Positions 17,265 to 26,028 of a DNA stretch of 64,000 nt are shown here, piece after piece. Within the stretch, counting starts at the first letter, position 1; every line of letters begins with the position of its first letter. Under the pieces are notes generated by a model. It was given only the letters and a program-made list of their open reading frames with translations. It did no database searches and was not told the DNA's origin. The translations under genes and the position numbers were made by a program. The DNA is from Pseudomonas proteolytica (GTDB lineage: Bacteria; Pseudomonadota; Gammaproteobacteria; Pseudomonadales; Pseudomonadaceae): positions 1 through 64,000 of the forward strand of contig NZ_VFEV01000033.1 of the NCBI RefSeq assembly GCF_007858275.1, read 5' to 3'.

Positions 17265-18659
17265 TCAGTTCGGCTGTGGGGTCATGTCGATTTGCGGTTC
17301 CTGGGCAATCATCCGCTTCATCTTTCTTTCAAACGCCCACGTCAGGGTAATCGCCGCACAGGCCAGGCCCAGCGCCAGTCCCCACCACACCCCGGTCGGG
17401 CCCCAATCCAGGGTAAACGCCATCAACCAGGCCGCTGGCGCGCCAATCAACCAGTAGCAGCCCAGGCCGACGAGGAAGGTGGTCTTGGCATCCTTGAGCC
17501 CGCGTATACAACCCATGGCAATGGTTTGCACGCCGTCGAACAACTCGAACCACGCCGCCACCGCCAACAGGCTGACCGCCAGGCTGATCACCTGGGCGAA
17601 GGCCGGGTCGTCATGGTCGAGGAACAGGCCGATCAGCGGGTCTGAAAACAACCAGAACACCATGGCAAACCCCAGCATCACCGTTGCGCCGAAGGCGATC
17701 CCGACCCGCCCGGCCAGCCTCGCGCCCAGCAAGTGCCCGCCGCCGTAATGCAAACCGATGCGCATGGTGACCGCATAAGACATGCCCGCCGGCACCATGA
17801 ACGCCACCGAGACGATTTGCAGGGCAATCTGATGCGCTGCCAACTGCGTACTGCCCATGGTGCCCATGCACAGCGCCGCGAAGGCGAACAAGCCGACTTC
17901 CACTGCATAGGTGCCGCCAATCGGCAGGCCCAGGCGCCACAGCTCGCGCAGGTAGTGCAGGTTGGGCCGCAACAGGCCCTTGCCCAATGGGTAGGCCGCG
18001 TAGGCGCGGTTGTATTTGATGTACCACAACAGCGCCAGGGCCATGCAGTTGGCGACAATCGCGGTGACCAGGCCAATGCCCATCAGGCCCAGCTTGGGCA
18101 GGCCGAACATGCCTTCGATCAACGCATGGTTGAGCAGGTAGTTGATCACCGTGCCGCACAGGCTGATCACCATCACCGGCGTGGCTTTGCCGATGGCGCT
18201 GGTGAAGCCGCGCAGGGCCATGAACGTCAGGTAGCCGGGCAGGGCGAACGGCAGGATCATCAGGAACTGGCCGGCCGACTGCACGTTGGTTTCGGTCTGG
18301 CCGAACATCAGCAGTACGGGCTTGAGGTTCCACAGCAGCAGGCCCGCCACCAGGGCCATCAGCCAGGCCAGCCAGAGTCCCGCCTGGGTCAGGCGGGTCG
18401 CGCCTTCGATATCACCGGCGCCCTGGCGGATAGCGACCAGGGTGCCCACGGCGGCTATCACGCCGATGCAAAAGATCGACACAAACGAGTAGCTCGCCGC
18501 CCCCAGCCCGCCGCCGGCCAGGGCTTCGGGGCTCAGGCGGGCCATCATCAAGGTGTCGGTGAGCACCATCAGCATGTGCGCCAACTGTGAGGCAATCAAC
18601 GGCCCTGACAGCCGCAGAATGGCCCAGAGTTCGGTACGCGCCGGATGCTGCATGATCAT
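17265..18659 (-). CDS. MATE-family multidrug/sodium antiporter
   Basis: A 464-residue integral membrane protein with about 12 hydrophobic helices. MATE features include SGPLIASQLAHMLMVLTDTLMMARL at the N-terminus (read as a helix) and the duplicated LPIGGTYAVEVGLFAFAALCMG in the second half. It exports cationic drugs or metabolites in exchange for Na+ or H+ across the inner membrane. It corresponds in position to PA5294 rather than pmpM. I start at an ATG (MIMQHPART) with another ATG two codons later; a TTG three codons upstream is unlikely. It is convergent with proE and divergent from the LysR gene. Confidence 0.92.
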   Translation of the reverse strand: MIMQHPARTELWAILRLSGPLIASQLAHMLMVLTDTLMMARLSPEALAGGGLGAASYSFVSIFCIGVIAAVGTLVAIRQGAGDIEGATRLTQAGLWLAWLMALVAGLLLWNLKPVLLMFGQTETNVQSAGQFLMILPFALPGYLTFMALRGFTSAIGKATPVMVISLCGTVINYLLNHALIEGMFGLPKLGLMGIGLVTAIVANCMALALLWYIKYNRAYAAYPLGKGLLRPNLHYLRELWRLGLPIGGTYAVEVGLFAFAALCMGTMGSTQLAAHQIALQIVSVAFMVPAGMSYAVTMRIGLHYGGGHLLGARLAGRVGIAFGATVMLGFAMVFWLFSDPLIGLFLDHDDPAFAQVISLAVSLLAVAAWFELFDGVQTIAMGCIRGLKDAKTTFLVGLGCYWLIGAPAAWLMAFTLDWGPTGVWWGLALGLACAAITLTWAFERKMKRMIAQEPQIDMTPQPN

Positions 18660-18810
18660 CACGCTCAATAATTCGGGAAGGGGTGGAAGGGTTGATTCTC
18701 GGCGCTCTCAGCGCTTTGCACAAAGGGATAAATGCGATCATTCGCATGATTAAAACTCATGCCAGGACGATTCTGGTAGGGTTTGCGGATCAAGCTGTCG
18801 GAGTTTTCTC

Positions 18811-19731
18811 ATGTCTCGTCGCCTTCCTCCGCTGTATGCCCTGCGCGCGTTTGAAGCGGCGTCCCGGCACAATTCGTTCACCCGGGCCGCCGAGGAGCTG
18901 TCGATCACCCAAAGCGCGGTCAGCCGGCATATCCGCACCCTGGAGGAGCACTTCGCCTGCCGTCTGTTTCAGCGCAGCGGGCGCACCTTGCAGCTCACCG
19001 AGTCGGCGCGCCTGCTGTTGCCCGGCGTGCGCGAGGGTTTTGCCGCCCTGGAACGCGCTTGCCATACCTTGAATGCCGAGGACGACATCTTGCGCATGAA
19101 GGCCCCGTCGACCCTGACCATGCGTTGGTTGCTGGCGCGTTTGAGTCGGTTCCGGCATCTGCAGCCGGGCAATGAGGTGCAGTTGACCAGCGCGTGGATG
19201 AGCATCGATGAGGTGGACTTCAACCAGGAGCCGTTCGACTGCGCGGTCCTGCTGAGCGATGGGCACTTTCCTGCGGACTGGGAAGCCAGTTACCTGTTTC
19301 CTGAATTGCTGATCCCGGTGGGCGCTCCGAACTTGCTCAACGATGGCCCCTGGGATGTGGAACGCCTGGCCGGCGCTGAGCTGCTGCACCCCACGCCGGA
19401 CCGGCGTGATTGGCGCCGCTGGTTGCAACGCACGGGGCTGGCCTCTCGCGTCGCCATCAAGGGCGGGCAGGTGTTCGATACGCTGGAGCTGGGCATGATT
19501 GCTGCCGCCCGGGGCTACGGCGTGTCCATGGGCGACTTGCTGATGGTCGCCGAGGATGTGGCCCAGGGCCGTTTGAGCCTGCCTTGGCCTACTGCGGTGG
19601 CCAGCGGCGAGAGCTACTACCTGGTCTGGCCCAAGACCCGCCCCGGCGGTGAGCGCCTGCGCAGGCTGTCGGACTTTCTGCAAAGTGAAGTGCGGGCCAT
19701 GGCACTGCCGGCAGTGGAACAGCTCGACTGA
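18811..19731 (+). CDS. LysR-family regulator, GcvA-like
   Basis: A 306-residue LTTR. The N-terminal HTH has the GcvA/AmpR-like signature LPPLYALRAFEAASRHNSFTRAAEELSITQSAVSRHI. The effector domain begins around residue 90. It is divergent from the MATE transporter with a 151-bp shared promoter region, so that pump is the most likely target, although GcvA-type members often act on distant amino-acid or beta-lactamase genes. By position it is PA5293. Effector unknown. Confidence 0.88.
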   Translation: MSRRLPPLYALRAFEAASRHNSFTRAAEELSITQSAVSRHIRTLEEHFACRLFQRSGRTLQLTESARLLLPGVREGFAALERACHTLNAEDDILRMKAPSTLTMRWLLARLSRFRHLQPGNEVQLTSAWMSIDEVDFNQEPFDCAVLLSDGHFPADWEASYLFPELLIPVGAPNLLNDGPWDVERLAGAELLHPTPDRRDWRRWLQRTGLASRVAIKGGQVFDTLELGMIAAARGYGVSMGDLLMVAEDVAQGRLSLPWPTAVASGESYYLVWPKTRPGGERLRRLSDFLQSEVRAMALPAVEQLD

Positions 19732-19919
19732 ATCGATGCAGCGCCCGCCAACAAGGCGTTGGAGTGATACCCCTGTGATTTGCTCAAGTATTGACCCCGG
19801 CCGCCGAAGTAGGTGTGTCGCAGCTGCCATTAGTTGCGGCTCAGCGTGCCCCCAATTCAAGAAATTCGCCGATTAGCGCTATGAGATCAGGAAGATCCGG
19901 GCCTCGGCCAGGAGCAGTC

Positions 19920-21896
19920 ATGTCTCAACCCCGCGCCCGCATAGCTTCGCAGCTGGGCATCGCCTTGGCGGTCATATTGGCTGTCGTGATCAGCGGCAGC
20001 ACCGTGTTTGCCCTGCGCTCCCTTGATTCGGCCAACCTGCAGACCCGTGAAGAACACCTGGCCAGCGAAGCGCGTTTGCTCGCCGACCAACTCAATACCT
20101 TCCACAGCACCTTGCGCGAGAGCACCCAGCGTTTGAGCGGGTTGTTTGAAAAGCGCTTTGGCGCGGGGCTGAGTGTGCATGCCGAGCAGACGATGAATGT
20201 GGCCGGGGTAGCGACCCCGAGTCTTTACCTGGGCGATGCGGTGCTCAACAACAACTTCGACGAGGTCGATGAGTTCAAGCAGATGTCCGGCGGCGTGGCC
20301 ACGGTGTTTGTGCGCAGCGGCGAAGACTTCATCCGCATCAGTACCTCCCTGACCAAGCAGGACGGCAACCGCGCCATCGGCACCGTGCTGGATCGCCAGG
20401 GGCCGGCGTACCAGCGCCTGCTCGCCGGGCAGAGCTACATTGGTCGCGCAGTGCTGTTCGAACGTTCCTACATGACCCAATACAGCCCGGTGAGTGACGC
20501 CAGCGGCAAGGTGATTGCGGTGTTGTTTATCGGCTTTGACTACACCGATGCGCAGAACGCCCAGTTCGCCAACCTCAAACGTTTCCGCATTGGCCAGACC
20601 GGCTCGCTGGCGCTACTGGATGAGCAAAAACACTGGCTGGTGCCGCCTGCCGGCGTGCAGGCGTTGGAGCAGGCGGTTCCGGTGATCCTGGCGTTGGCGC
20701 AAAAGCCCGGCCAGGGGCGTTTCTGGAGTGACCAGGGCGAAGACTTCTACAGCGTTGCGGTGCCGTTTGACGGTGGCCCGTGGTCGGTAGTGGCGAGCAT
20801 GCCCAAGGCAGAGATCCGTGCCGTGACGTGGGCGGTGGGTATTCGCCTGGTGATCGGCAGCGTGCTGGCGATGCTGCTGGCCGTGGGCGCGGCGGTCTGG
20901 TTGCTGCGCAGTAAATTGCAGCCCCTGGGCGACCTGGTGCGCCAGGCCGAAGCCCTGGGCGCCGGTGATTTGAGTGCGCGGCTGAATGTGTCCAGCCATG
21001 ACGAAATCGGTCAATTGGCGCGCAGTTTCAACCAGATGGGCGAAGCGCTGTCGACCATGGTCTCGCATATCCGTGAGGCGGCCGAGGAGGTCAACAGCCG
21101 CGCTCAGGCGCTGTCGGGCTTGTCAGGTGGGGCCTATGAAGGCATGGAGCAGCAGTCCGGCGAGATCACCAGCATGGCCGGTGCGGTGGAAGAGTTCAGT
21201 GCCACCTCGTTGAACATTGCCGACAACATGGGCAATACCGAACGCCTGGCCCAGGAAAATGCCCAGCAGACCCGCATTGGCCGCAACTCGATGCAAGAGG
21301 CGTCGGCGTCCCTGGAGCATATCGCCACGGCACTCAACAGCACGGCCACGGTGATCAACACCCTGGGCCAGCGCTCCCAGGAAATCGGTGGCATCGTCGG
21401 CGTGATCACCTCGATTGCCGACCAGACCAACCTGTTGGCCCTCAACGCGGCCATCGAGGCGGCACGGGCCGGGGAGCAGGGGCGTGGGTTTGCCGTGGTT
21501 GCCGATGAGGTGCGCAACCTGGCCTCACGCACCCGCCAGGCCACCGACGAGATCTCCGGGATGATCCAGAGCATCCAGCAGGAAACCGGCAATGCCATCA
21601 GCACCATGGAGCAGGGCAATGTGCTGATGCAGGAAGGCTTGTCGCGCAATGCCGACGTTGCCTCGGCCCTGGCGCGCATTGACGAACAAAGCCGCTCGGC
21701 GGGGCAGCAATTCGCCGCGATCACCACCGCCACCCAGGAGCAAAGCAGCACGGCGACCTTGCTCAGCAGCAACCTGCAGAGCATTGCGCTGGCCAACAGT
21801 GAACAACGTGAAGTGGTCTCGAACCTGGCGATTACCGCCAGGGAGTTGGAGACGCTGGCGGCGGGGCTGCGGCATGAGGTTGATCGGTTTCGTTGA
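19920..21896 (+). CDS. Methyl-accepting chemotaxis protein with large periplasmic Cache domain
   Basis: A 658-residue chemoreceptor. TM1 lies at about 10-32; a periplasmic domain of about 265 residues (Cache3/Cache2-type; GTVLDRQGPAYQRLLAGQ, VLFIGFDYTD) is followed by TM2 at about 301-325, HAMP at 326-378 (AEALGAGDLSARL) and the signalling domain. The highly conserved hairpin tip is in SIADQTNLLALNAAIEAARA near residue 500. It senses a small ligand outside the cell and controls CheA; the ligand is not predictable from sequence. The ATG at 19920 follows CAGGAGCA; longer upstream reading has no homology. No che genes are adjacent, and there is no C-terminal pentapeptide tether. Confidence 0.92.
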   Translation: MSQPRARIASQLGIALAVILAVVISGSTVFALRSLDSANLQTREEHLASEARLLADQLNTFHSTLRESTQRLSGLFEKRFGAGLSVHAEQTMNVAGVATPSLYLGDAVLNNNFDEVDEFKQMSGGVATVFVRSGEDFIRISTSLTKQDGNRAIGTVLDRQGPAYQRLLAGQSYIGRAVLFERSYMTQYSPVSDASGKVIAVLFIGFDYTDAQNAQFANLKRFRIGQTGSLALLDEQKHWLVPPAGVQALEQAVPVILALAQKPGQGRFWSDQGEDFYSVAVPFDGGPWSVVASMPKAEIRAVTWAVGIRLVIGSVLAMLLAVGAAVWLLRSKLQPLGDLVRQAEALGAGDLSARLNVSSHDEIGQLARSFNQMGEALSTMVSHIREAAEEVNSRAQALSGLSGGAYEGMEQQSGEITSMAGAVEEFSATSLNIADNMGNTERLAQENAQQTRIGRNSMQEASASLEHIATALNSTATVINTLGQRSQEIGGIVGVITSIADQTNLLALNAAIEAARAGEQGRGFAVVADEVRNLASRTRQATDEISGMIQSIQQETGNAISTMEQGNVLMQEGLSRNADVASALARIDEQSRSAGQQFAAITTATQEQSSTATLLSSNLQSIALANSEQREVVSNLAITARELETLAAGLRHEVDRFR

Positions 21897-21910
21897 TTGA
21901 CTGTCAGGGC

Positions 21911-22001
21911 CTCATCGCGGGCAAGCCCGGCTCCCACAGTTGACCGTGTTCAATTGAAGAAACCGGTTCAGTGTGGGAGCCGGGCTTGCCCGCGATGACG
22001 G
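21911..22001. repeat. REP doublet
   Basis: Inverted REP units (ATCGCGGGCAAGCCCGGCTC left; GAGCCGGGCTTGCCCGCGAT right) sit around a 35-base spacer. They lie between the convergent chemoreceptor and ABC-type membrane protein genes. Confidence 0.9.
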
Positions 22002-22013
22002 CTGACTCGGCTC

Positions 22014-22937
22014 TCAAGCCTCGGTTCGATCGCCGAGCCCTGGGTCCACGCGCTTGCCGATGTCCTTGAGTCGCGCCAGTTGATCGACCATCCCTGGCGC
22101 TTCGTCGAGGCTGCTGACGAAGGTCCACAAGTACGTCATCACCGCATACACGTGGCCGGCCTTGACTGCAGGCGACAGGGCCAGCTGGCTGATGGCGACC
22201 ACAAACAACAGCGCCGCCAGCGTGCCGATAAACAGGAACGCCGCGGCCTCGCGGTCCGACAGCCAGATACGCAGGCGTGACAGCAGTTGGTAATGGCGGC
22301 GCAGGGTCTGGGCGCTGACCTTTTCCACCAGGCCAATTTCTTTCTCCAGGCGGTTATTCAAGCGTTTGTGCAATTGCTCGTTACGGCGGGCAAAGCGCGG
22401 CAGCAGGGTGATGCACAGCACCAGCGCGGCAAAGCAGGCCAGGCCGACCCAGGGTTCAATCACCAGGAGCATCACGGCTGCGCCAACGATGGATACCAGG
22501 GCCGTAGCAATCACCGGCACGTGTTTTTCGAAAAAATCGACAAAATCCCGTGCCAGCACTACCCGCGCAGCAGCCTTTGACGTGCTGTGGTTTTGCAGGC
22601 GCTGGTTGAGAATCACCGGCACGGCAAGGTCGGCGTAGATCCGGGTGAAGGTGCGGGTATCCAGGGCCCGGCGTGCGGCACCGACTACCCAGAAAGCCAT
22701 GACCACGGCTGCATAAATCAACGCGCTGCCGGCATCGCCGCGCAGGATCGAGTCCACGGCGAAACCCGCAAACAGCGGGTAGGCCAACAGCAAGGCGTTC
22801 TCCAGCGCGACCAACGACAGCGTGCCAAACAGCTTCCAGGGGTAAGCCCTGGCGATTGCCTTGAGGGTTTGGCTGGCGGATTGCTGGCCGATTTTCTTGC
22901 TTTCTTCGATCAGGATATGCGGCGTTACGGATGGCAT
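22014..22937 (-). CDS. ABC transporter six-transmembrane domain protein lacking an ATPase domain
   Basis: A 307-residue membrane protein resembling the transmembrane half of type IV ABC exporters: hydrophobic helices around ALENALLLAYPLFAGFAVDS, AVVMAFWVVGAA and two later pairs, with an intracellular-loop-like RLNNRLEKEIGLVEKVSA. No Walker A, signature or Walker B motif is present, and no ATPase gene is adjacent, so it may pair with a distant ATPase or have another role. The start is ATG (MPSVTPHIL). The longer TTG start seen upstream lies inside a perfect palindrome and is rejected. It is divergent from a TetR gene and probably repressed by it. Confidence 0.75.
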   Translation of the reverse strand: MPSVTPHILIEESKKIGQQSASQTLKAIARAYPWKLFGTLSLVALENALLLAYPLFAGFAVDSILRGDAGSALIYAAVVMAFWVVGAARRALDTRTFTRIYADLAVPVILNQRLQNHSTSKAAARVVLARDFVDFFEKHVPVIATALVSIVGAAVMLLVIEPWVGLACFAALVLCITLLPRFARRNEQLHKRLNNRLEKEIGLVEKVSAQTLRRHYQLLSRLRIWLSDREAAAFLFIGTLAALLFVVAISQLALSPAVKAGHVYAVMTYLWTFVSSLDEAPGMVDQLARLKDIGKRVDPGLGDRTEA

Positions 22938-22968
22938 GGGTGCACCAAAGGAGTGATAGGCGCTACTA

Positions 22969-23006
22969 TTGAGCGACTGCTCAAGTATCCTTGAGCGATC
23001 GCTCAA
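22969..23006. promoter_or_regulatory. Two tandem palindromic operators, TetR type
   Basis: TTGAGCGACTGCTCAA (22969-22984) and the perfect palindrome TTGAGCGATCGCTCAA (22991-23006) are 22 bp apart centre to centre, about two helical turns. They lie between the divergent membrane-protein and TetR genes, so the TetR protein probably binds both and represses both directions. Confidence 0.8.
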
Positions 23007-23050
23007 AAAGCAAGCGCCGCTTATCTGCCGGTGCCCGTAAGGAATTGCCC

Positions 23051-23635
23051 ATGTCGCGTATCGACCGTAAAGACCAGATCATCACCGCTGCCCTGGAGCT
23101 GTTTCGCAGCAAGGGTTTTGCCGATGTCTCCACCCGCGATCTGGCGGAGCATGCCGGTTTGTCCCGCAGCCACGTGTATCACTACTTCAGCGACTGGAAA
23201 GAACTGCGCCGCGAAGCCTTCGTGCGGTTCGCCACCGACCAGTTGGACGAAGTGCGTGCCCCCCTGGCGCTGGCGCCGCCTCTCGAGGCGTTGCTGGGGT
23301 TCCTGCGTGACTGCCTGCCAAGCAGCGCCGATGCCGACTGGGCACTGTGGCTGGACGCCTGGGACGAGGCGCTGTATGACCCGCAAATGGCCCAGGCCTA
23401 TCTGTCGATCAACGCCCAGTGGCAAGCCATGCTGGCGGAGGTGATCGAGCGGGGTGTGGCCGCGCAGGTGTTCCGTTGCGACTCATCCACACGCGCCGCG
23501 CGCCAGATCTTTGCCTTGGCGATGGGGTATGCCGATGACCTGATGCTTAACCCCTCCACCGAGTCCGCCGAATCGGCACTGGGTGAGGTGCTGGAAGTGG
23601 CGGGGTGGTTGCTGGACTTACCCCGGGATCTCTAG
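23051..23635 (+). CDS. TetR/AcrR-family repressor
   Basis: A 194-residue TetR protein. The HTH spans QIITAALELFRSKGFADVSTRDLAEHAGLSRSHVYHYFSDWKEL (read as the standard 45-residue domain). The C-terminal ligand domain is divergent and gives no ligand. The ATG at 23051 follows AAGGAATTGCCC. It is divergent from the ABC-type membrane protein, with two palindromic operators between, so autoregulation and control of that gene are likely. Its stop overlaps that of comM by four bases, tail to tail. Confidence 0.9.
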   Translation: MSRIDRKDQIITAALELFRSKGFADVSTRDLAEHAGLSRSHVYHYFSDWKELRREAFVRFATDQLDEVRAPLALAPPLEALLGFLRDCLPSSADADWALWLDAWDEALYDPQMAQAYLSINAQWQAMLAEVIERGVAAQVFRCDSSTRAARQIFALAMGYADDLMLNPSTESAESALGEVLEVAGWLLDLPRDL

Positions 23636-25128
23636 CCCAAGGTTGCTGGCCGGTATTGCAGCGCCTCCGCCAAGTGATGCCGCATGATGCTTTCCACCTG
23701 CTCCAGATCCGCCAGGGTGCGTGCGACCTTGAGCAGCCGGTGGGCCGCGCGCAACGACAGGGTCAAGCGCTCGCAGGCCGTCTCCAGCCAGCCTTCGTCG
23801 ACTTTCGATAACTCGCAGTGGCGGCGCAACCCCGTCAGGTCGAGGAAAGCATTTGCACAGCCTTGGCGTTGCTGCTGGCGATCCCTGGCGTCGGCGACGA
23901 GGGCAGAAGCGCTGGCCGTGTCATTGCCGGTTTGTTTGGCAGGGTTCAGCGCGGTGCTTTCCCGGGCGACGGTCAGGTGCAGGTCGATGCGGTCCAGCAG
24001 CGGCCCGGACAGTTTGTTGCGGTAGCGCTGGACCTGCTCCGGCGTGCAACGACAGCGCCCGCTGGGCTCGCCCATATAGCCGCAAGGGCAGGGGTTCATC
24101 GCCGCTACCAGTTGAAACCGCGCCGGGAAACTCACACGGTCGCGGGCGCGGGAAATCACGATATGCCCGGACTCCAGCGGCTCGCGCAGCACCTCAAGCA
24201 CTTTGCGATCAAACTCTGGCAACTCATCGAGAAACAGCACCCCATGATGGGCCAGGGTGATTTCCCCTGGCTGGGGTTTCGAGCCGCCACCCACGAGTGC
24301 CGGCCCGGACGCGGAATGATGCGGCTGACGGAATGGCCGGTGCGGCCAGTGGCTCAACGGAGCGAGGCTGACCACCGACTGGATCGCCGCCACTTCCAGG
24401 GCTTCCTGTTCACTCAGCGGCGGCAGCAAGCCGGGGAGGCGGCTGGCGAGAAGGGTCTTGCCGGTGCCCGGCGGGCCGCTGAACAACAGGTTGTGGGCGC
24501 CTGCTGCGGCAATCAACAGCGCTCGCTTGGCCGCCAGTTGGCCTTGCACTTCACTCAGGTCGGGGTAGGGCTTGTTCAGGTACAGCAAACCGTCGGACTT
24601 GAACGGCTCAATCGGCACCTGCCCATTAAGGTGCGCCACTACCTGCAGCAGATGATCCACCGCAATCACCGTCAGCCCGGACGCCAGGCAGGCTTCCTCG
24701 GCATTGGCCCGAGGCACGATCACCATGCGCCCGGCCTTGCGTGCCGCCAGGGCGGCCGGCAACACGCCTTTCACCGCCCGCACCTCGCCGGACAGGGCCA
24801 GTTCGCCCAGACACTCCACATCATCCAGCATCAACGCTGGCACCTGCACACTAGCCGCGAGAATCCCCAGGGCAATCGCCAAGTCAAACCGCCCACCGTC
24901 CTTGGGCAGGTCGGCGGGGGCCAGGTTGAGGGTAATGCGGCGTGCGGGGTATTGCAGCGCGCTATTGAGAATGGCGCTGCGCACGCGGTCCTTGCTTTCC
25001 TTGACTGCAGCCTCGGGCAAGCCCACCAGGGTCAACGATGGCAAACCATTGGCCATATGCACTTCGACCGTGACGGCAGGGGCTTCGACGCCGACCTGGG
25101 CGCGGCTGTGGACGATGGCGAGGGACAT
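23632..25128 (-). CDS. comM: YifB/ComM-family AAA+ helicase (Mg chelatase-like)
   Basis: A 498-residue protein, the full family length. It has an N-terminal Lon-substrate-like/ChlI domain (residues 1-120), Walker A SGPPGTGKTLLASRL near residue 216, Walker B VLFLDELPEF near 296, a zinc-finger-like NPCPCGYMGEPSGRCRC and a C-terminal Mg_chelatase_C domain. ComM drives branch migration during natural transformation in Vibrio and Acinetobacter; in Pseudomonas it probably helps recombination. It corresponds to PA5290. It is preceded by ubiK on the same strand with a REP doublet between. Confidence 0.93.
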   Translation of the reverse strand: MSLAIVHSRAQVGVEAPAVTVEVHMANGLPSLTLVGLPEAAVKESKDRVRSAILNSALQYPARRITLNLAPADLPKDGGRFDLAIALGILAASVQVPALMLDDVECLGELALSGEVRAVKGVLPAALAARKAGRMVIVPRANAEEACLASGLTVIAVDHLLQVVAHLNGQVPIEPFKSDGLLYLNKPYPDLSEVQGQLAAKRALLIAAAGAHNLLFSGPPGTGKTLLASRLPGLLPPLSEQEALEVAAIQSVVSLAPLSHWPHRPFRQPHHSASGPALVGGGSKPQPGEITLAHHGVLFLDELPEFDRKVLEVLREPLESGHIVISRARDRVSFPARFQLVAAMNPCPCGYMGEPSGRCRCTPEQVQRYRNKLSGPLLDRIDLHLTVARESTALNPAKQTGNDTASASALVADARDRQQQRQGCANAFLDLTGLRRHCELSKVDEGWLETACERLTLSLRAAHRLLKVARTLADLEQVESIMRHHLAEALQYRPATLG

Positions 25129-25248
25129 GCTCGTTCCTTGAAAGAGAGGCCGCTTCCTGCGGGTTTTTCAAGGGTAGACGAGGTGGGGAAGAGCGAGGCG
25201 GGGGAGGTTTTACAGAACGTATCCGGAGTCGTTCGCAGCGCTTTTTAT

Positions 25249-25334
25249 GTGGGAGCTGGCTTGCCTGCGATGCAGACGCCTCGGTGTATCAGAAAGACTG
25301 AGGCGATGCTATCGCAGGCAAGCCAGCTCCCACA
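25249..25334. repeat. REP doublet between comM and ubiK
   Basis: Inverted REP units (GTGGGAGCTGGCTTGCCTG and CAGGCAAGCCAGCTCCCAC) surround a spacer containing GCCTCGGTGT and its imperfect complement. Confidence 0.9.
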
Positions 25335-25344
25335 CGGACCGCGT

Positions 25345-25608
25345 TTATTCAGCAGCGCGTGGCGTCAACTTGGCTTCCAACTCCGCGACCTTCGCCTCAA
25401 GGCTCTCCAGACGCGCGCGGGTGCGGGCCAGGACCACAATCTGGCTGTCGAATTCCTCGCGGCTCACCAGGTCCAGTTTGCTGAACCCGCTTTGCAGCAG
25501 CGCCTTGAACTGGCTTTCGATTTCGTTGCGAGGCAGCGGGGTTTCGCCGCTGAACAGGCGAGAGGCATGGCCGCTCAGGGCGTCGAGGAGGTCTTTGGGC
25601 GCGAGCAT
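25345..25608 (-). CDS. ubiK: Ubiquinone biosynthesis accessory factor UbiK
   Basis: An 87-residue protein of the UbiK (YqiC, BMFP) family: an N-terminal amphipathic segment (LLDALSGHASRLFSG) and a C-terminal coiled coil (TRARLESLEAKVAELEAKL). UbiK binds UbiJ and helps assemble the soluble Ubi complex for aerobic ubiquinone synthesis. I start at MLAPKDLL, with CCGGAA upstream; an ATG three codons earlier is too close to that site. It is divergent from the glnK promoter region. Confidence 0.88.
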   Translation of the reverse strand: MLAPKDLLDALSGHASRLFSGETPLPRNEIESQFKALLQSGFSKLDLVSREEFDSQIVVLARTRARLESLEAKVAELEAKLTPRAAE

Positions 25609-25680
25609 GGGAAACATTCCGGAAAACAGTTGGCCGGCAGTGTATCACGCAGCGCCTACAGTCTTTTCAAGGTGATCTAC

Positions 25681-25820
25681 GCACGCTTTTCGCGCATCGG
25701 CCCGAATGGGCGTGCACCGTTTTTGTGCGTATCCAGGCCGCGGCGCAGGCCCATGGGCGTATGTAAGCGGGCAACGGATTGATTTCAGTGATTTTTACGG
25801 AGCTGGCAAGGTTTCTGCTT
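25681..25820 (+). promoter_or_regulatory. sigma54 promoter and NtrC-like sites of glnK-amtB
   Basis: TGGCAAGGTTTCTGCTT (25804-25820) has GG and GC exactly ten bases apart, the -24/-12 spacing of sigma54 promoters. Upstream, the dyad TGCACCGTTTTTGTGCG (about 25713-25729) and a weaker GCACGCTTTTCGCGC (about 25683-25697) resemble NtrC sites. Together they fit nitrogen-limited activation by NtrC. The start of glnK is about 210 bp downstream, leaving a long leader in which I see no further clear feature. This covers most of the 420-bp gap before glnK. Confidence 0.75.
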
Positions 25821-26028
25821 AGACGATCATGACCCATGCACTGATGCAGTCGCTGTGACGAATGCAGTGCGCTGACGGACCAGGGTACTTGTTTCGTCAC
25901 CAACGGTTAGCTGGCGTCGCAAAGGCAATTGCCAAGGCGACGATGCGTTACAAAGCCAGGCACTGCGCTTAGACTTGAGACGGGTTTGTTTTCCTGGGGC
26001 AAGTCCACCAATTCGGGAGAGAGTTTTC

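Noticed and set aside
17248..17290. REP unit after the ProE-like gene
   Set aside because: Only AATGTGGGAG matches; the hairpin part is absent, so it is at most a fragment.
22991..23050. TTG starts at both ends of the palindrome, giving longer TetR and ABC-type proteins
   Set aside because: They arise from the symmetric operator TTGAGCGATCGCTCAA. Family start and ribosome site support the ATG at 23051 for TetR, and the ATG at 22937 is the better start for the ABC-type protein.
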